In this document: positions 35,640-46,850 of the stretch, piece after piece
Numbering within the stretch: the stretch's first letter is position 1
Layout: each line of letters opens with the position of its first letter
Assembly: GCF_947179165.1 (NCBI RefSeq)
Contig: NC_077239.1
Location: 68,711,134 to 68,775,133, forward strand
Source of the DNA: Solanum dulcamara
Taxonomy: Eukaryota > Streptophyta > Magnoliopsida > Solanales > Solanaceae
DNA length: 64,000 nucleotides
Reading direction: 5' to 3'
Translations under genes and position numbers: made by a program
The notes under the pieces: model-generated
What the model was told of the DNA's origin: nothing
Databases searched by the model: none
Seen by the model: only the letters and a program-made list of their open reading frames with translations

Positions 35640-38470
35640 TTGCAATAATCCCAAAAAAGGAAGTGCAAATCTCACGAACGAAGTGATTCTTTGCAAGATG
35701 CAAAGCGCTCTGACTATCACAAAATAGAGCAACCTTCTTTTGTTTGTGCCCGAGCTCCTCCAGTAACATCTTCATCCATATTGCCTCTTTGCTAGATTGT
35801 GTAGATGCTACATATTCTGCTTCCATCGTAGATGTAGCCACGATAGATTACAGTTTTGAAACTCAGCTTATAGCTCCTCCAGCAAGAGTAAACACATAAT
35901 CTGTGGTGGACTTATTTTTATCAAGATCACCTGCATAATCTGAATCAACATAACCTTTAACAGTAAAATCTGATCCTCCATAACACATTGCAACATCTGA
36001 GGTACCCTTGATATATCTCAGGATCCTCTTAACAATATTTCAATGCTCTCTACCAGGATTAGTCATGTATCGACTAATCACTCTCACTGCTTATACAATG
36101 TCAGGTCTTTTACATACCATGGCGAATATTAAGCTTCCCACTACTGATGCATACGGTACTCGAGACATCTCCATCCTCTCTACTTCATTGCTAGGACTCA
36201 TACTTGAGGATAACTTGAAATTAATAGGAAGTAGGGTAGAAATTGACTTATAGTCTTGCATCTTGAAGTGTCTCAAGATTTTCTTCAAGTAGTTCTTTGA
36301 GAAAGCCAAATCTTCCTATTATTTCTATCTCGGTGAATTTGCATCTCTAGAATCTTATTTGTTGATCCCAAGTCCTTTATTTCAAACTCCCTAAGCCAAC
36401 TGTGCCTTTAAATTTGTGAGACGATCTTTATTAGGGCCTGCTACCAATATGTCATCTACATACAACAGCAAAATAATAAAATCATCATCACTAAATCTCT
36501 TGTAATAAATACAAGGATCTAAACTATGTCTATTGTATCCAAGGCTTATAATGAAGGAATCAAATCTCTTATACCAACATCTCGGCACCTGTTTGAGACC
36601 GTATAGAGATTTGTTCAACCTGCAAACCAAGTTTTCTTTTTTTTGTTCTTCAAAACCTTCTGGTTGGAGCATGTAAATTTCTTCTTCAAGTTCTCCATGA
36701 AGAAATGCAGTTCTAACATCTAACTGCTCTAAGTACAAGTCAAATGTAGCACACATCGCCAGGACAACTCGAATTATTGTGAGTCAAACCACCAGAGAAA
36801 ATATCTCATTGAAGTCTATACCTTCGTTCTGAGTGAATCTTTTCACCACCAATCTTACACGATATTTCTCCACTTGATCATTACCATTGCGTTTAATCTT
36901 GTAGACCCATTTGTTTCCAATGGCCTTTTTTTCTTGTGGTAATTGAACAAGATCTCATGTTTTATTTTTATGAAGAGCTTCAATTTCTTCTTGCATTGCT
37001 GCCATTCACAGAGATGATTCTTGGCCTTTCATAGCCTCGTGAAAGGTTAAAGGCTCTCCATCTTCTATTAATAGATTGTACGCAACATTGCCCTCCATAG
37101 AATAATCTAAGTGCCAAGCTGGTTCTCTTCTCTTTCTAGTTGACTGTCGAACTTGTGGAGTTTTGATCTCAGCTTACTCTTGTTCTTCGTGCTCTGGTAC
37201 TGCTTCAGAAGAAACTGGAACTTCTTTTATTTCTTCAACTTCAAATGTAGTAGTCTCTGATTTTTCTTTTGAAGCATTACCTTTGTTTACTTGTATCTTA
37301 TTTTCAACAAATACAACATCCCTGCTGATTACCACATTGCGGGCAGTGGAATCTCACAAGCGATACCCTTTGACTCCATCAGCATACCCTAAGAAAATGC
37401 ATTCCCTGAATTTTTTATCCAACTTTAATTTTTCTTAGGTGTTGTACATAACATAAGCAGGACTTCCGAATATATGTAAGCGAGAATAATCAGCTGATTT
37501 TCTTGTCCACATCTCTATTGGTGTTTTCAGATCAATTGGGGTTGATGGTGATCGATTGATCACATAACATGCGGTTTTGACTACTTCTGTCCAGAATGGT
37601 TTTTCCAACCCTGCAGTTGCCAACATAGCTCTTATTCATTCCAACAAGGTTCTGTTCATCCACTCTGCTACTCCATTTTGTTGTGGAGTATATGCCACCA
37701 TGAACTGCCTTTTAATACCTTCTTGTTTGCAGAAGTTATCAAATTCATCACTAGTGTATTCTTCTTCATTATCTGTCCTTAAACACTTGATCTTTTTCTC
37801 AGATTCAAGTTTCACCCGCGCTTTGAACTGTTTGAAAACTGGAAAAAGATCTGCCTTTCTCTTGATTAGATACACCCAACTTCTCCTAGAGAAATTGTCA
37901 ATAAATGACACAAAATATTTTACTCCTCCTAGGGACTCCACCGGTGCTTGCTAGACATCAGAGTGGACCAAATCTAATATTTCCTTGCTTTTAGCAGAGG
38001 AACTGCTAAACTTCAGTCTATTTTGCTTACTGGTAACACAATGCTCACAAAAGGATAGTGAAACCTTTTTGAGCCCTGGAAAAAGCTTTTGCTCAGCAAG
38101 AATCTTCAAACCTCGTTCCGACATATGGCCAAGTTTACGATGTCATATCATCGTTGATTCTTCAAATGAACTTGCTGTCGCGGTTGACGCTTCTCCTTCT
38201 TGGTGTGTTTCACCTTTAAGCACATATAGATTTGCAGTAAGTTTTTCTGCTTTCATCATTACAAGCGCTCATTTGGATATTTTCATGACTCCACCATGAG
38301 TCTTATATGAACATCCATTATCATCTAATTTTCCCAAAGACAATAGATTCTTCCTCAAGTCTTTTACATGTCGTACCTCCTGGATGGTGTGTATCATGCC
38401 ATCATACATCTTTATTTTGATGGACCCAATACCAATAATATCCAAAGCATGATCATTTCCCATGAACATA
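35640..38470 (-). pseudogene. Ty1/Copia pol (TNT1-94-like): integrase, reverse transcriptase, RNase H, broken
   Basis: Reading down from 38470: GAG-pre-integrase region (VRHVKDLRKNLLSLGKLDD); integrase core with DDE residues in FIDNFSRRSWVYLIK, CLRTDNEEEYTS and PQQNGVAEWMNRT (37941-37636) and continuing to VMYNT at 37435; a linker region with several stops (36800-37430); reverse transcriptase with DVRTAFLHGELEEEIYM and the catalytic box LLYVDDILVAG (36756-36391); then LKKILRHFKMQDYKS (36300) and the RNase H motif STMEAEYVASTQSSKEAIW (35841-35780) to LHLAKN near 35690. At least five frame breaks separate these pieces, so no polyprotein can be made. The end of RNase H (usual HIDVRYHFIR motif) is missing after LAKN. 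Confidence 0.93.
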
Positions 38471-38499
38471 GACCCTCCTAAGCTAGGATTATATTAATG

Positions 38500-39429
38500 G
38501 AACCATTCTCTCCGGAAAGTCATGTGCCATGTTGCTTCTGTGTCCATGATCCAGACATTAGTGAAATATTTTCTACCTTCATTATTTGATATTGCTTCAC
38601 TACATAAAATATCGCATCTGAGGTACATGTAATATTTCCTTGAGCATTTGATGGCTCAAGGTGTTCACTCTTCTTTTTAAACCGACAATCTTTCTTAAAG
38701 TGACCTTTCTTGCCACAGTTATAGCATTTGATATTCTTCTTACTTCTTGATTGAGATCTACCATGATTGTGACTCCCACTGGGGCCACGTTCTGTTGGTC
38801 TTCCTCTCACCATCTTCAAAGCTTCAGCTTGCTGCGAACTTGCTTGTCTGTCTTCCTTATTTTTGCGTCGATTTTCTTCTTCTAAGACAGCGACTGTAAT
38901 TTCATCGAAAATTAGACTGTCAGTATTGTTCGTCAGGTTGATGATGAGTTGATCATATGAGTCATGCAGACTTTGAAGTAGAAGTTCCGCACGTTCAGTC
39001 CCCTCTATTTTACAACCCATTGTTGTAAGTTGCGAAAACAGAGTATTCAAAGTATTGATGTGTTCAGTTACTGACATGGACTCTGCCATTTCAAGAGTAT
39101 ACAAACTTCTTTTTAAGAAGATTTATTATGCAAAAACTTGGCCTCATACAATCCCGTAAGAGTATCCCATATTTTCTTCGCCGTCTATTTTTCAGCCACA
39201 CTAGAAATACTTGATCAGCTAGTGCCAAGTGTAGATCAGCAACTGCGTTGCTGTCTATGTCGTTCCACTTGCTGTCATCAACAAAGTCTGTGGGCCTGCC
39301 TTTAATTGCAGTTAAGCAATTGTCTTTTCTCAATATCGTTTTTATTTTTATTTTCCACAATGAGAAATTAGTCTCATTGAATTTTTCAACGTCAAATTTT
39401 ATTGTATTCGATATTGGTATTTTCTTCAC
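38500..39429 (-). pseudogene. Ty1/Copia gag with zinc knuckle, frameshifted
   Basis: ATG at 39429 starts MKKIPISNTIKFDVEKFNET, a typical Copia gag N-terminus. Frames change near 39190 and 39110; the frame then continues LEMAESMSVTEHINTLNTLF and AVLEEENRRKN to the knuckle CYNCGKKGHFKKDC (about 38725-38684), complete with all four zinc ligands. The protease start follows with further breaks. It is part of the same minus-strand element as the pol relic, next to its primer-binding site. Confidence 0.92.
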
Positions 39430-39594
39430 ACCCTTCTAGATTGTTTCTGAATATTTTTGCGAACAATCGTGATAAACTGTACCGTCATCAAAATTTACTA
39501 TTCACGTGAATAGTACTTTTCACTGAATTTACTATTCACAAAAATTTACTATTACGAATAGTACTTTCGCATAAAACAGATAGAATAACTGAGG

Positions 39595-39606
39595 GCTCTG
39601 ATACCC
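39595..39606 (-). promoter_or_regulatory. Copia primer-binding site (initiator tRNA-Met)
   Basis: The minus strand reads GGGTATCAGAGC against the standard TGGTATCAGAGC, one mismatch at the first base. It lies one base from the LTR end at 39608. Confidence 0.85.
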
Positions 39607-39607
39607 C

Positions 39608-40199
39608 TGTTGGGGGGAGGAAGAACTACAACTAAAGTTTAATATGATAATAAATAATAAAAATAAATTGGACACGAGAATTTTACGTGGAAACCCCTCA
39701 AACAGATAGAGGAGAAAAATCACGGGGTAGAATAATTTTACTATTAAAAATATGGGAATACACTGCTCTCAAAATACAAGGAAAAACAACAATTAACACT
39801 CCTCTCTTGTAAAAGGAATAACTCACTAAAGAGGACACTCAAGACTACAATATTTATCTTGGTGTATAACTCTCTTTGTATTCTTTCTCTCACTTTTTGG
39901 GATGATCTAAATGAGGGCAAGAGGCCCTCTATTTATAGTAGAATGAAAACGCGTAAAATAATTTTACGCATTTTCGTATTTTAATCAAACGCGTAAAGAA
40001 AGGTTGTTGGCATTATTTTTCAAACAAAAGGTCTGCCTGTGCCTACCTACCTTTTACTTTAACTTTGTCCCTTTTTGATTTTTCTTTTCATTCCCTTTTT
40101 GACTTTTCTTTTTAGTTACTATCGGAAGTTTTCTTGCCCGTAATCCTTTCTCATTGGCCTATCTCTAACGACGGAAACAAGTCGTTACAATTACCTATC
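39608..40199 (-). mobile_element. 5' LTR of the Copia element, 592 bp
   Basis: On the plus strand it begins TGTTGGGGGGAGG next to the primer-binding site and ends AAGTCGTTACA, the TG...CA ends of an LTR. The minus strand carries a TATA box in CTATAAATAGAGGGCC (39938-39923). No second copy of this LTR is found to the left of pol, so the element has lost its 3' LTR, or that end lies in the unrecognised sequence around 35335-35640. Confidence 0.85.
39923..39990 (-). promoter_or_regulatory. Copia LTR core promoter: TATA box plus palindrome
   Basis: The TATA box (TATAAATA) is at about 39937-39930 on the minus strand. Thirteen bases upstream stands the palindrome GCGTAAAATAATTTTACGC at 39951-39969, perfect around a single central A, followed by another CGCGTAAAG at 39990-39998. 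The palindrome is a candidate binding site for a dimeric factor, which is inference only. Confidence 0.6.
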
Positions 40200-40353
40200 T
40201 AAATAGACCTCAATAAGGCAAAATAATTATTATACAAATAATTATTATACAAATATTTATGTGAGTATTCTCGGAGGAGATATTCTCTCTTTACATGATA
40301 GAATAAATCATTTATGTTCTTAAATTGAAAAGTCAAAAAAATTCCCAATAAAG

Positions 40354-40734
40354 GAAAAGATAAAGTCACTCCTTCCATTCAGCCTCCTCTTCAAATTATC
40401 CAAGTTTGATAATATTGAAAGGTTGTTGCAAGAAAAATTTCAAGGATTAGATATAAAGCCTCTCATTTTGAGTGATGATAATACTAGCAAAGGGAATAAT
40501 ATTCCTGATGAGATTAATAAGATCTCTAAAAAACATGCGAGAAAGCCAGTCCAAAGGATGTATTATTATCTTAGACCAACTCCTCAAGGCATTCTTTTAG
40601 AAGAGCAAGAGTATATTGTCTCTAACAGCTTCAGTGGGACACAAATCTATGAACGGAACATAGATGGGTTTACTAATAGACAAATCTATACCCTCGCCCA
40701 TAGAATTCTCATGTACAGTTACCTATCTAAATAG
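40354..40734 (+). pseudogene. Fragment of a pararetrovirus-like polyprotein (DUF7746-like)
   Basis: An open frame from about 40354 to TAG at 40734 contains a Tyr-rich motif (RMYYYLRPTPQG), then EEQEYIVSNSFSG, IYERNIDGFTNRQIY and HRILMYSYLSK. This order resembles the N-terminal region of plant Caulimoviridae-like or retroelement polyproteins that carry the domain named DUF7746. The usual Trp in the IYEWNIDG motif is Arg here. The rest of the polyprotein is absent, so it is an isolated relic of an endogenous element. The family assignment is from memory of motif order and is moderate. Confidence 0.5.
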
Positions 40735-40869
40735 AATAGAAGTTCTTGTATATAGTATGACATCGATATTAATGATTAATTAACTTAACTTAGACCTTTT
40801 CTTGTGAATGTTTTTAGAAACTATGCTAGTACGTAATAAAAGCGCAAACAGCTTCTGTTATTGTTTTTA

Positions 40870-41165
40870 AACATATATTCCTTTTCAGATGGCTTTTAAA
40901 AGTCAACTTTAGAGATTTAGTTAATTAGATTAATATTGTAATTGTTAAGTATGGTTAATTATATTCATGAGCAACCTTCCATTATTTTCCCGTTTCTGTT
41001 GATAATATTCTATATCTACATGTTAATTAGTATTATAAAGTGATTGGTTAACTAATAGTGTAATTAGAATCTATCGAGATGTTAATATAGATGCATGAAT
41101 CATGATACTCGGTTGTGATGTCTTTAGTGATGACGATCAAGAGGTTGTCATGGTGATAACGTACT
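40870..41165. repeat. Segment resembling the upstream region of the ERF gene
   Basis: CTTTTCAGATGGCT near 40885 and AAAGTCAACTTTAG match 63735-63775; TAATTAGAATCTAT.GAGATGTTAAT near 41062 matches 63856-63882; the following GATGTC...ATGACG.TC...GGT..T...GATAACGTACTACT parallels 63925-63980. Order, spacing and orientation agree. It may be the leftover upstream region of a duplicated ERF whose coding part is gone, or a repeat shared by both places. Confidence 0.55.
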
Positions 41166-41195
41166 ACTCTGATGCATATAATTAGAGGGTTTTAA

Positions 41196-41200
<5 letters not shown>

Positions 41201-41264
<64 letters not shown>
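41201..41264. repeat. (TA)n microsatellite, about 64 bp
   Basis: Uninterrupted TA dinucleotides. Shorter TA runs occur at 21788-21806, 44441-44460, 57402-57422 and 61262-61283. Confidence 0.97.
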
Positions 41265-41265
<1 letters not shown>

Positions 41266-42131
41266 CAGTATTAGCATAGGTAGATCCCCTTAAATGATTC
41301 TTAAAGTTAATAAAGGAGTATTAGATTTGGTTGGTATTTATACAAGTGGCTTGATAATTTAGCATGTCAAAGGAATGAGATCATGCACACCAAGTAAGCA
41401 TAGTCTGTATTCATAGAATGAGAGGCCAGCAGGTGGTGCATTTAGTTAGATATATATCTAGACACAATACCTCTCTTCTTCTTTTTCTTTTTAAAAAGAA
41501 AAAGGCATAAAAACACATCCTGGAACTTAGGCCCCCAATTTAAAACCAAAGAAATAGTTTGTTTTTTTTATATAGAAAAACTTGCATAAATAGTTATAAT
41601 TATAGGATTATTGAATTTTTCAATAGTTATAAATATGTTATTTGCCAAAAATGATTATAATTTATATCCAAAATTCGATGTATGTTTGTATATTTTTTTA
41701 AAAGTCATTTATACAGTAATACAACCATATAACTAATGCACTAAATAAGGGTACTATAACTAACATTTCTTTAATTACGTCACAAAAACTCTCAACTTTC
41801 CATAATTATATTAACAACTATTAATTACCTATTGGGATAAAATTCTCCATCTATTTTGTCTAGATTGTTCTTCTTTAGGAGGTCATAGCGGTATTCGGTG
41901 TAGTTATTTCGATTTTATTCAATATATACTAATATATATGAATTCTTTGATTTCAAAAATGCTGCAAGTATTTTTATAGGTATGATTGTATTAAAATATC
42001 AATGATGCAACCCAGTCTTGACTTTGAGCAAAATATGATACATTGAACAACCCCCGATAAGGAACATGCCGCAAAATAATTGTATTCAATATATACTAGC
42101 ATATATGAATACTTTTACACGGTATAACAGT
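41265..42131. other. AT-rich DNA without a recognisable gene
   Basis: No supported frame. AT-rich stretches at 41570-41760 resemble MITE debris (TAGTTATAAT repeated) but ends cannot be paired. The last eight bases, ATAACAGT at 42124-42131, are the left target duplication of the hAT element. Confidence 0.5.
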
Positions 42132-42709
42132 CAGAACCGTCTTGACTATAAGGTCACTAAAGTACTCGCTTAGAGCTCAATTATCTGGGGGCTCCCATTT
42201 TCTCTCAAAAATATATACATACAGAATATATATTGTTAAAAAAAATCTCATTGATAAACTTGAAAAGATTTTTTTGGGTAAAAAATATAATAATTTTTTT
42301 CTTATGTGACTATATTTTTTGTTGCCTCATTTATATTCTGACGATTATCATGAACCAACACTATTATTCTTACATTTACTTGTGTGTTCCCCTTTCACTA
42401 TTTTTATTCTCTCATTATTGAATATTCTAATGTCTCTCAAACAGTCAAACCTTCTACATAATGCAAAATATATTGTTGTGTGTTTATAAAAAGATCAAAT
42501 TTAATTTTTGGTGTCTTCTTCAAATTTTAAGCACTAAAACTAATCAACAATTCAACATTGTTTTAATATCATTATACCAACTTATCAAATTCAGTGCAAC
42601 GCCCTATTTCAATATTTATATAAACTTTTTAAATTTTTTAGTCAGTTTTTATTATTTTAACTTTATATTATATATTATTCATGGAAACTTTACATTGTTT
42701 ACATTCTTA
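42132..42709. mobile_element. Non-autonomous hAT element, left part
   Basis: It starts CAGAACCGTCTTGACTATAAGG. The right end at 61201 read inward is CAGAGCTGTCTCAATAAGTTTGG, giving imperfect terminal inverted repeats. ATAACAGT is found at 42124-42131 and again at 61202-61209, the 8-bp duplication typical of hAT. Without the Gypsy insertion the element is about 735 bp and has no transposase frame. Confidence 0.85.
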
Positions 42710-44962
42710 TGTCACGACCCAAAATGGGACATGAATGACACCCACACTTAACCTCCTAGGTGGAAGAACTAACGATATAAACTCCAACTTACATTAACGA
42801 TTCAACTTGTAAAATACGATAATATTGCGGAAGCTCAAACCTTATTAAAGTAAGAAATAACAATCCACTAGAGTCTACAACATAACGTTCCCAAGATCTA
42901 AAAGTCATTACTTCAAAGACATCTAATTCTAAAATATTATGTCTGGAAATATCAAACACCAAAATAAATAAATAACATAATGTGTCCGAAAATCAAGGAC
43001 ATCATGCCATGCCCGAGAGAATTCAACACGAGCTAGAAGGAATAGCTCACCCTGGAACCTGATATGCTGGATACTGGTTAGAGCTGAGATCGAGTCGAAG
43101 TTGATAGAACACTCGTTGCACTCCACAAAACAAAACAAAGAAAAATACAAGTAGGGGTTAGTACAGAACAACATGTACCGAGTAGTTATTATCGACCAAC
43201 TCAAAATAGAAATAAATATGCATAAAAATAATAGTGGGAAATCAACCATATCACTTAACAGGGGGCAACCAACAATATCAAGATCAAGTGACAACATAAT
43301 GAACTATTACATAATCACTCAACAATATCAAGAGTATACATGAGGACTTAGGCCTCCACACCACGCTCTTTTGGGAAATGAGTTATTTGAGATTGAGTAG
43401 TATTAATTCATTTTAATATGTTTTCCTTTAATATTACCGTGTCAAAATGAGAAACCCAATCCAGTAATATCGTGTCGGCTGGTAACACCCGATAAAAATA
43501 TACCGTGTCGAAATATGACATCCGATCCAAATATACTGTGTCAGAACGTGACACCCGATCCAAATATATTATGTTGGAATGTGACATCCGATCCAAATAT
43601 ACCATGTCGGAACGTGACACCCTATCTAAATTAAATTAAATTGTTATTTTTTATTATCACATTCCACTTTATTAACAATATTTCATCAAGCTTTCTATAT
43701 TCAAGGCATCACTTTTGATAGGGCAAGTTCAAGATTATGAATTTTACGGTCTTGGCATTGCAGACAAATCACAACAATATATCAACCATTCAAACCACAA
43801 TAATCAAATGCATAGTAAACTTCACACATTACTTAATGACTATCAATTGCTATTAAGAGTCTATCTATAATATAGAATAAACCATAACCTACCTCAATCG
43901 AAGAACCGAAGTCAAGCAAGCTAATTCACCAGTGATTTCTCTTTCTTCGATGCTTCAGAACATTCCCAATCTAACAAGTATACAATATTCGTAAGAAAAC
44001 GAGTCTGTAGACACTCATATTACTGTAATAAATTTCCTATATTTCAAGCCTAAGTTTAAGTATCAATTTCTTTAAATATCATAAACCTAAGTTATATTCA
44101 GATAATATAATACACCTAATATTTAATTATCTATCTCAATATATCAAAACTTGAATTATAATAATTATAGAAAGAAAACTGAAATCAAAAGCAAGTTACG
44201 AACCAATACTTAAGCACGAACTACTATTCACTCACAAAATTCATTCTGGCAGAATGTATTAGTGCATCTATACTATAATATATCAGCCTCCAATGATTGG
44301 ATATCATCACCAATCATTATCCATAACTAACCCATAGTAACCATTAGTGCTTATTGATAGTAACTAATAGAACAACACTTAACCACTAATTTAGAAACCA
44401 ATATTGTAGCAGTTCACAATCCAACTCCTTTTTTCATAGTATATATATATATATATATATAAAGAAATAAAAACAAGTCATCGACATCACCCTAGTTCCT
44501 CGTGCCCGCCACTTTTCCCTATTTTCAACCCATATCAATTTACTCCACCCTTCTCTCTTCTATTTTAACCAAATAATCTATCCATGTAGCAATTAACTGT
44601 AGGTATACAGGAAAAATAATAGTGCACAACTAAAAGAATTTCTCACCTGAAAATTTGATATCTCTTCATTTTGTTTTGTGTTCACGCCAAGCCGCCCATA
44701 ACCTTTTCTTTTCTCAAACTCTTAGGTATAAAAAGAAAAAGAAAACCTCAATAACTTATTTTAATAAATATGAAGCAAGTGGTATAGGATATTAAATAAA
44801 TTACCACTTTAGCCCATTAATTAAATAAATTATCTAAATTCACCCCTCAATTAAATAACCATAGTTATCGAATACTCCAAAATACCCATTAAAAATTTAT
44901 GAAGTGAGTCTTTTATAAAATAAAAGGCTCTAGTTCTCAAAACGACCTAATGGGTCGTTACA
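42710..44962 (-). mobile_element. 3' LTR of the family C Gypsy element, 2253 bp
   Basis: Collinear with the right LTR (53487-55108 plus 60463-61039, about 2200 bp once the guest is removed). In element sense it starts TGTAACGACCCATTAGG and ends GGGTCGTGACA. It holds a 33-bp minisatellite with six units and a TA run near 44441 that the other LTR lacks. Confidence 0.93.
43438..43630 (-). repeat. 33-bp minisatellite in the 3' LTR, six units
   Basis: Unit type CCAAATATACCGTGTCGGAA then CGTGACACCCGAT. A length of 33 bp keeps reading frames open, so false frames of YLDRVSRSDTV type appear. The matching array in the 5' LTR has seven units. Confidence 0.9.
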
Positions 44963-44974
44963 ACAGATATCAAT

Positions 44975-45700
44975 TTATCCATCGTTCATCCACGAACAGT
45001 CAAATAAAGAGCAAGGGTAGAAAAGAGTACCTGACTCGATGAACAGATGTGGATATCTTTCACGCATATCCGCCTCAGTCTCCCAAGTGGACTCCTTAAC
45101 CGGACGATTCTTCCATTGAACCTTCACAGATGCAATCTCCTTTGACCTCAACTTGCGGACCTCCCTATCAAGAATAGCTATAGGCTCCTCCTCATAAGAC
45201 AAATTCTCATCAAGTAAGATCGAATCCCAACGAATAATACGGTTTTCATCATCATGATATTTCTTTAGCATAGACAAATAAAATACTGGGTGCACTCCGG
45301 ACAAACCTGGAGGTAAAGACAATTCATAGGCCACCTCTTCAACACGCTTAAGAACTTCAAACGGCCCAATATACCTCGGACTGAGCTTATATCGCTTACC
45401 GAATCTCACCACACCTTTCATAGGTAAAACCTTCAACAACACTTGCTCTTCCTTCATAAACACCATGTCCCTAACCTTTTGGTCTGCATACTCCTTCTGC
45501 CTGCTCTGAGCTGCTAGAAGCTTCTCCTGAATGAATTTTACCTTCTCTAATGACTCCCTCAAAAGATCAGTTTCCCAAGGTCTCACCTCAAATGCATCAT
45601 ACCAACCAATAGGAGACCTACATATCCTCCCATATAATGTCTCAAATAGAGACATATCAATACTCGAGTGATAGCTATTATTGTATGAAAACTCTGCCAA
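44975..45700 (-). pseudogene. Gypsy integrase C-terminal part with chromodomain
   Basis: This 241-codon frame starts inside integrase at [20 protein letters not shown], continues with [31 protein letters not shown] and [20 protein letters not shown], and ends with a chromodomain: [46 protein letters not shown]. Chromodomains direct some plant Gypsy integrases towards particular chromatin. This is the longest undamaged frame of the element. The integrase upstream is broken, so no protein is expected. Confidence 0.93.
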
Positions 45701-46415
45701 GGGTAAGAACTGATCTCAATGGCACCAAAATCTATTACGCACGCACGAAGCATATCCTCTAATAATTTAATTGTCCGCTCAGATTGACCATCAATCTAAG
45801 GATGAAATACAGTACTAAGATCCAATCTAGTACCTAAATCAACATGCAAGGTTCTCCAAAAGTTAGAAGTAAATTGCATATCTCTATCTGATATGATGGA
45901 AATCAAAACTCCATACAATTAAACAATCTCGTAGATATAGAATTTGGCTAACTTCTCTACATCATAAGTCACCTTGATTGGAATGAAGTGAGCATATTTA
46001 GTTAACCTATCAACAATAACCTATATCGAATCAAACTTACACAATGTCTTTGGAGGATCAACCACAAAATTCATTGCAATTCTTTCCCACTTCTATTCAG
46101 GAATGGGCATTCTTTGAAGTGTCCCTCCAGGCCTTTGGTGCTCATATTTTACTTGTTGACAATTTAGACAATGGGCAACAAAATCAACAATGTCAGACTT
46201 CATTCTACTCCACCAATAATGCTATCTCAAATCGCGATATATCTTAGTTGCACCAGGATATATAGAGTACCTCAAATTATGAGCCTCTGCAAGAATCGTC
46301 TGAATCAAATTATCAATATGGAGCACACATACCCACCCCTTAATCCTCAAGACGCCTTCATCATCGATCACAGCCTCCTTGACCTCACCCTGCAAGACCA
46401 TATCATGAATCCGGC
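45701..46415 (-). pseudogene. Gypsy integrase zinc-binding and core region, with stops
   Basis: Minus-strand pieces match an integrase core: the H2C2-like region near 46140-46290 (CC ligands around CQQ/CLNC), then the segment reading IPIxEWKWERIAMNFVV near 46060-46110, FDSI near 46025, KVTYDVEKLAKFYIYEIV near 45930-45975, and the stretch with FHPxIDGQSERTIK near 45770-45800. Several in-frame stops occur (for example near 46020, 45920 and 45797). It joins directly to the chromodomain frame. Confidence 0.85.
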
Positions 46416-46850
46416 TCAGCTTCTCATCATTAAACTATTTTTTTTAATCTTGTCAAGAAAAGAAGATTTTGCCTCCACACAAGCCAATAATCCTCCTTTC
46501 TCGGTTACTTCCAGCCTCATAAAGTCATTATCCAGAGTTTGAACCTCTTTAGCCAATGGACGTTTGAAAACCTGCAAATGAGCTAAACTTCCCATGCTTT
46601 CTGCTTTTCTGCTCAAGGCATCGGCCACTATATTAGCTTTTCTCGAGTGATAAAGAATAGTGATATCATAGTCCTTTAGCAATTTCATCCACCTTCTCTG
46701 CCTTAAATTCAAGTCTCTCTGAGTGAACACATGTTGTAAACTGCGATGATTTGTATACATTTCATACTTTACCCTATATAGATAATGTCTCCATGGCTTC
46801 AATGCAAATATAACCGCAGCTAACTTCAAATCATGAGTGGGATAGTTACG
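46416..46850 (-). pseudogene. Gypsy RNase H region
   Basis: The frame reads [56 protein letters not shown] and [20 protein letters not shown]. In active relatives the motif is TDHRSLQ; here the catalytic Asp is Asn, a G-to-A change. A linker toward integrase follows before the frame is lost near 46440. Confidence 0.9.

Noticed and set aside
43408..43620. Repeat protein of YLDRVSRSDTV units
   Set aside because: A 33-bp minisatellite in an LTR; the frame is open because 33 is a multiple of three. Same for 54191-54436.
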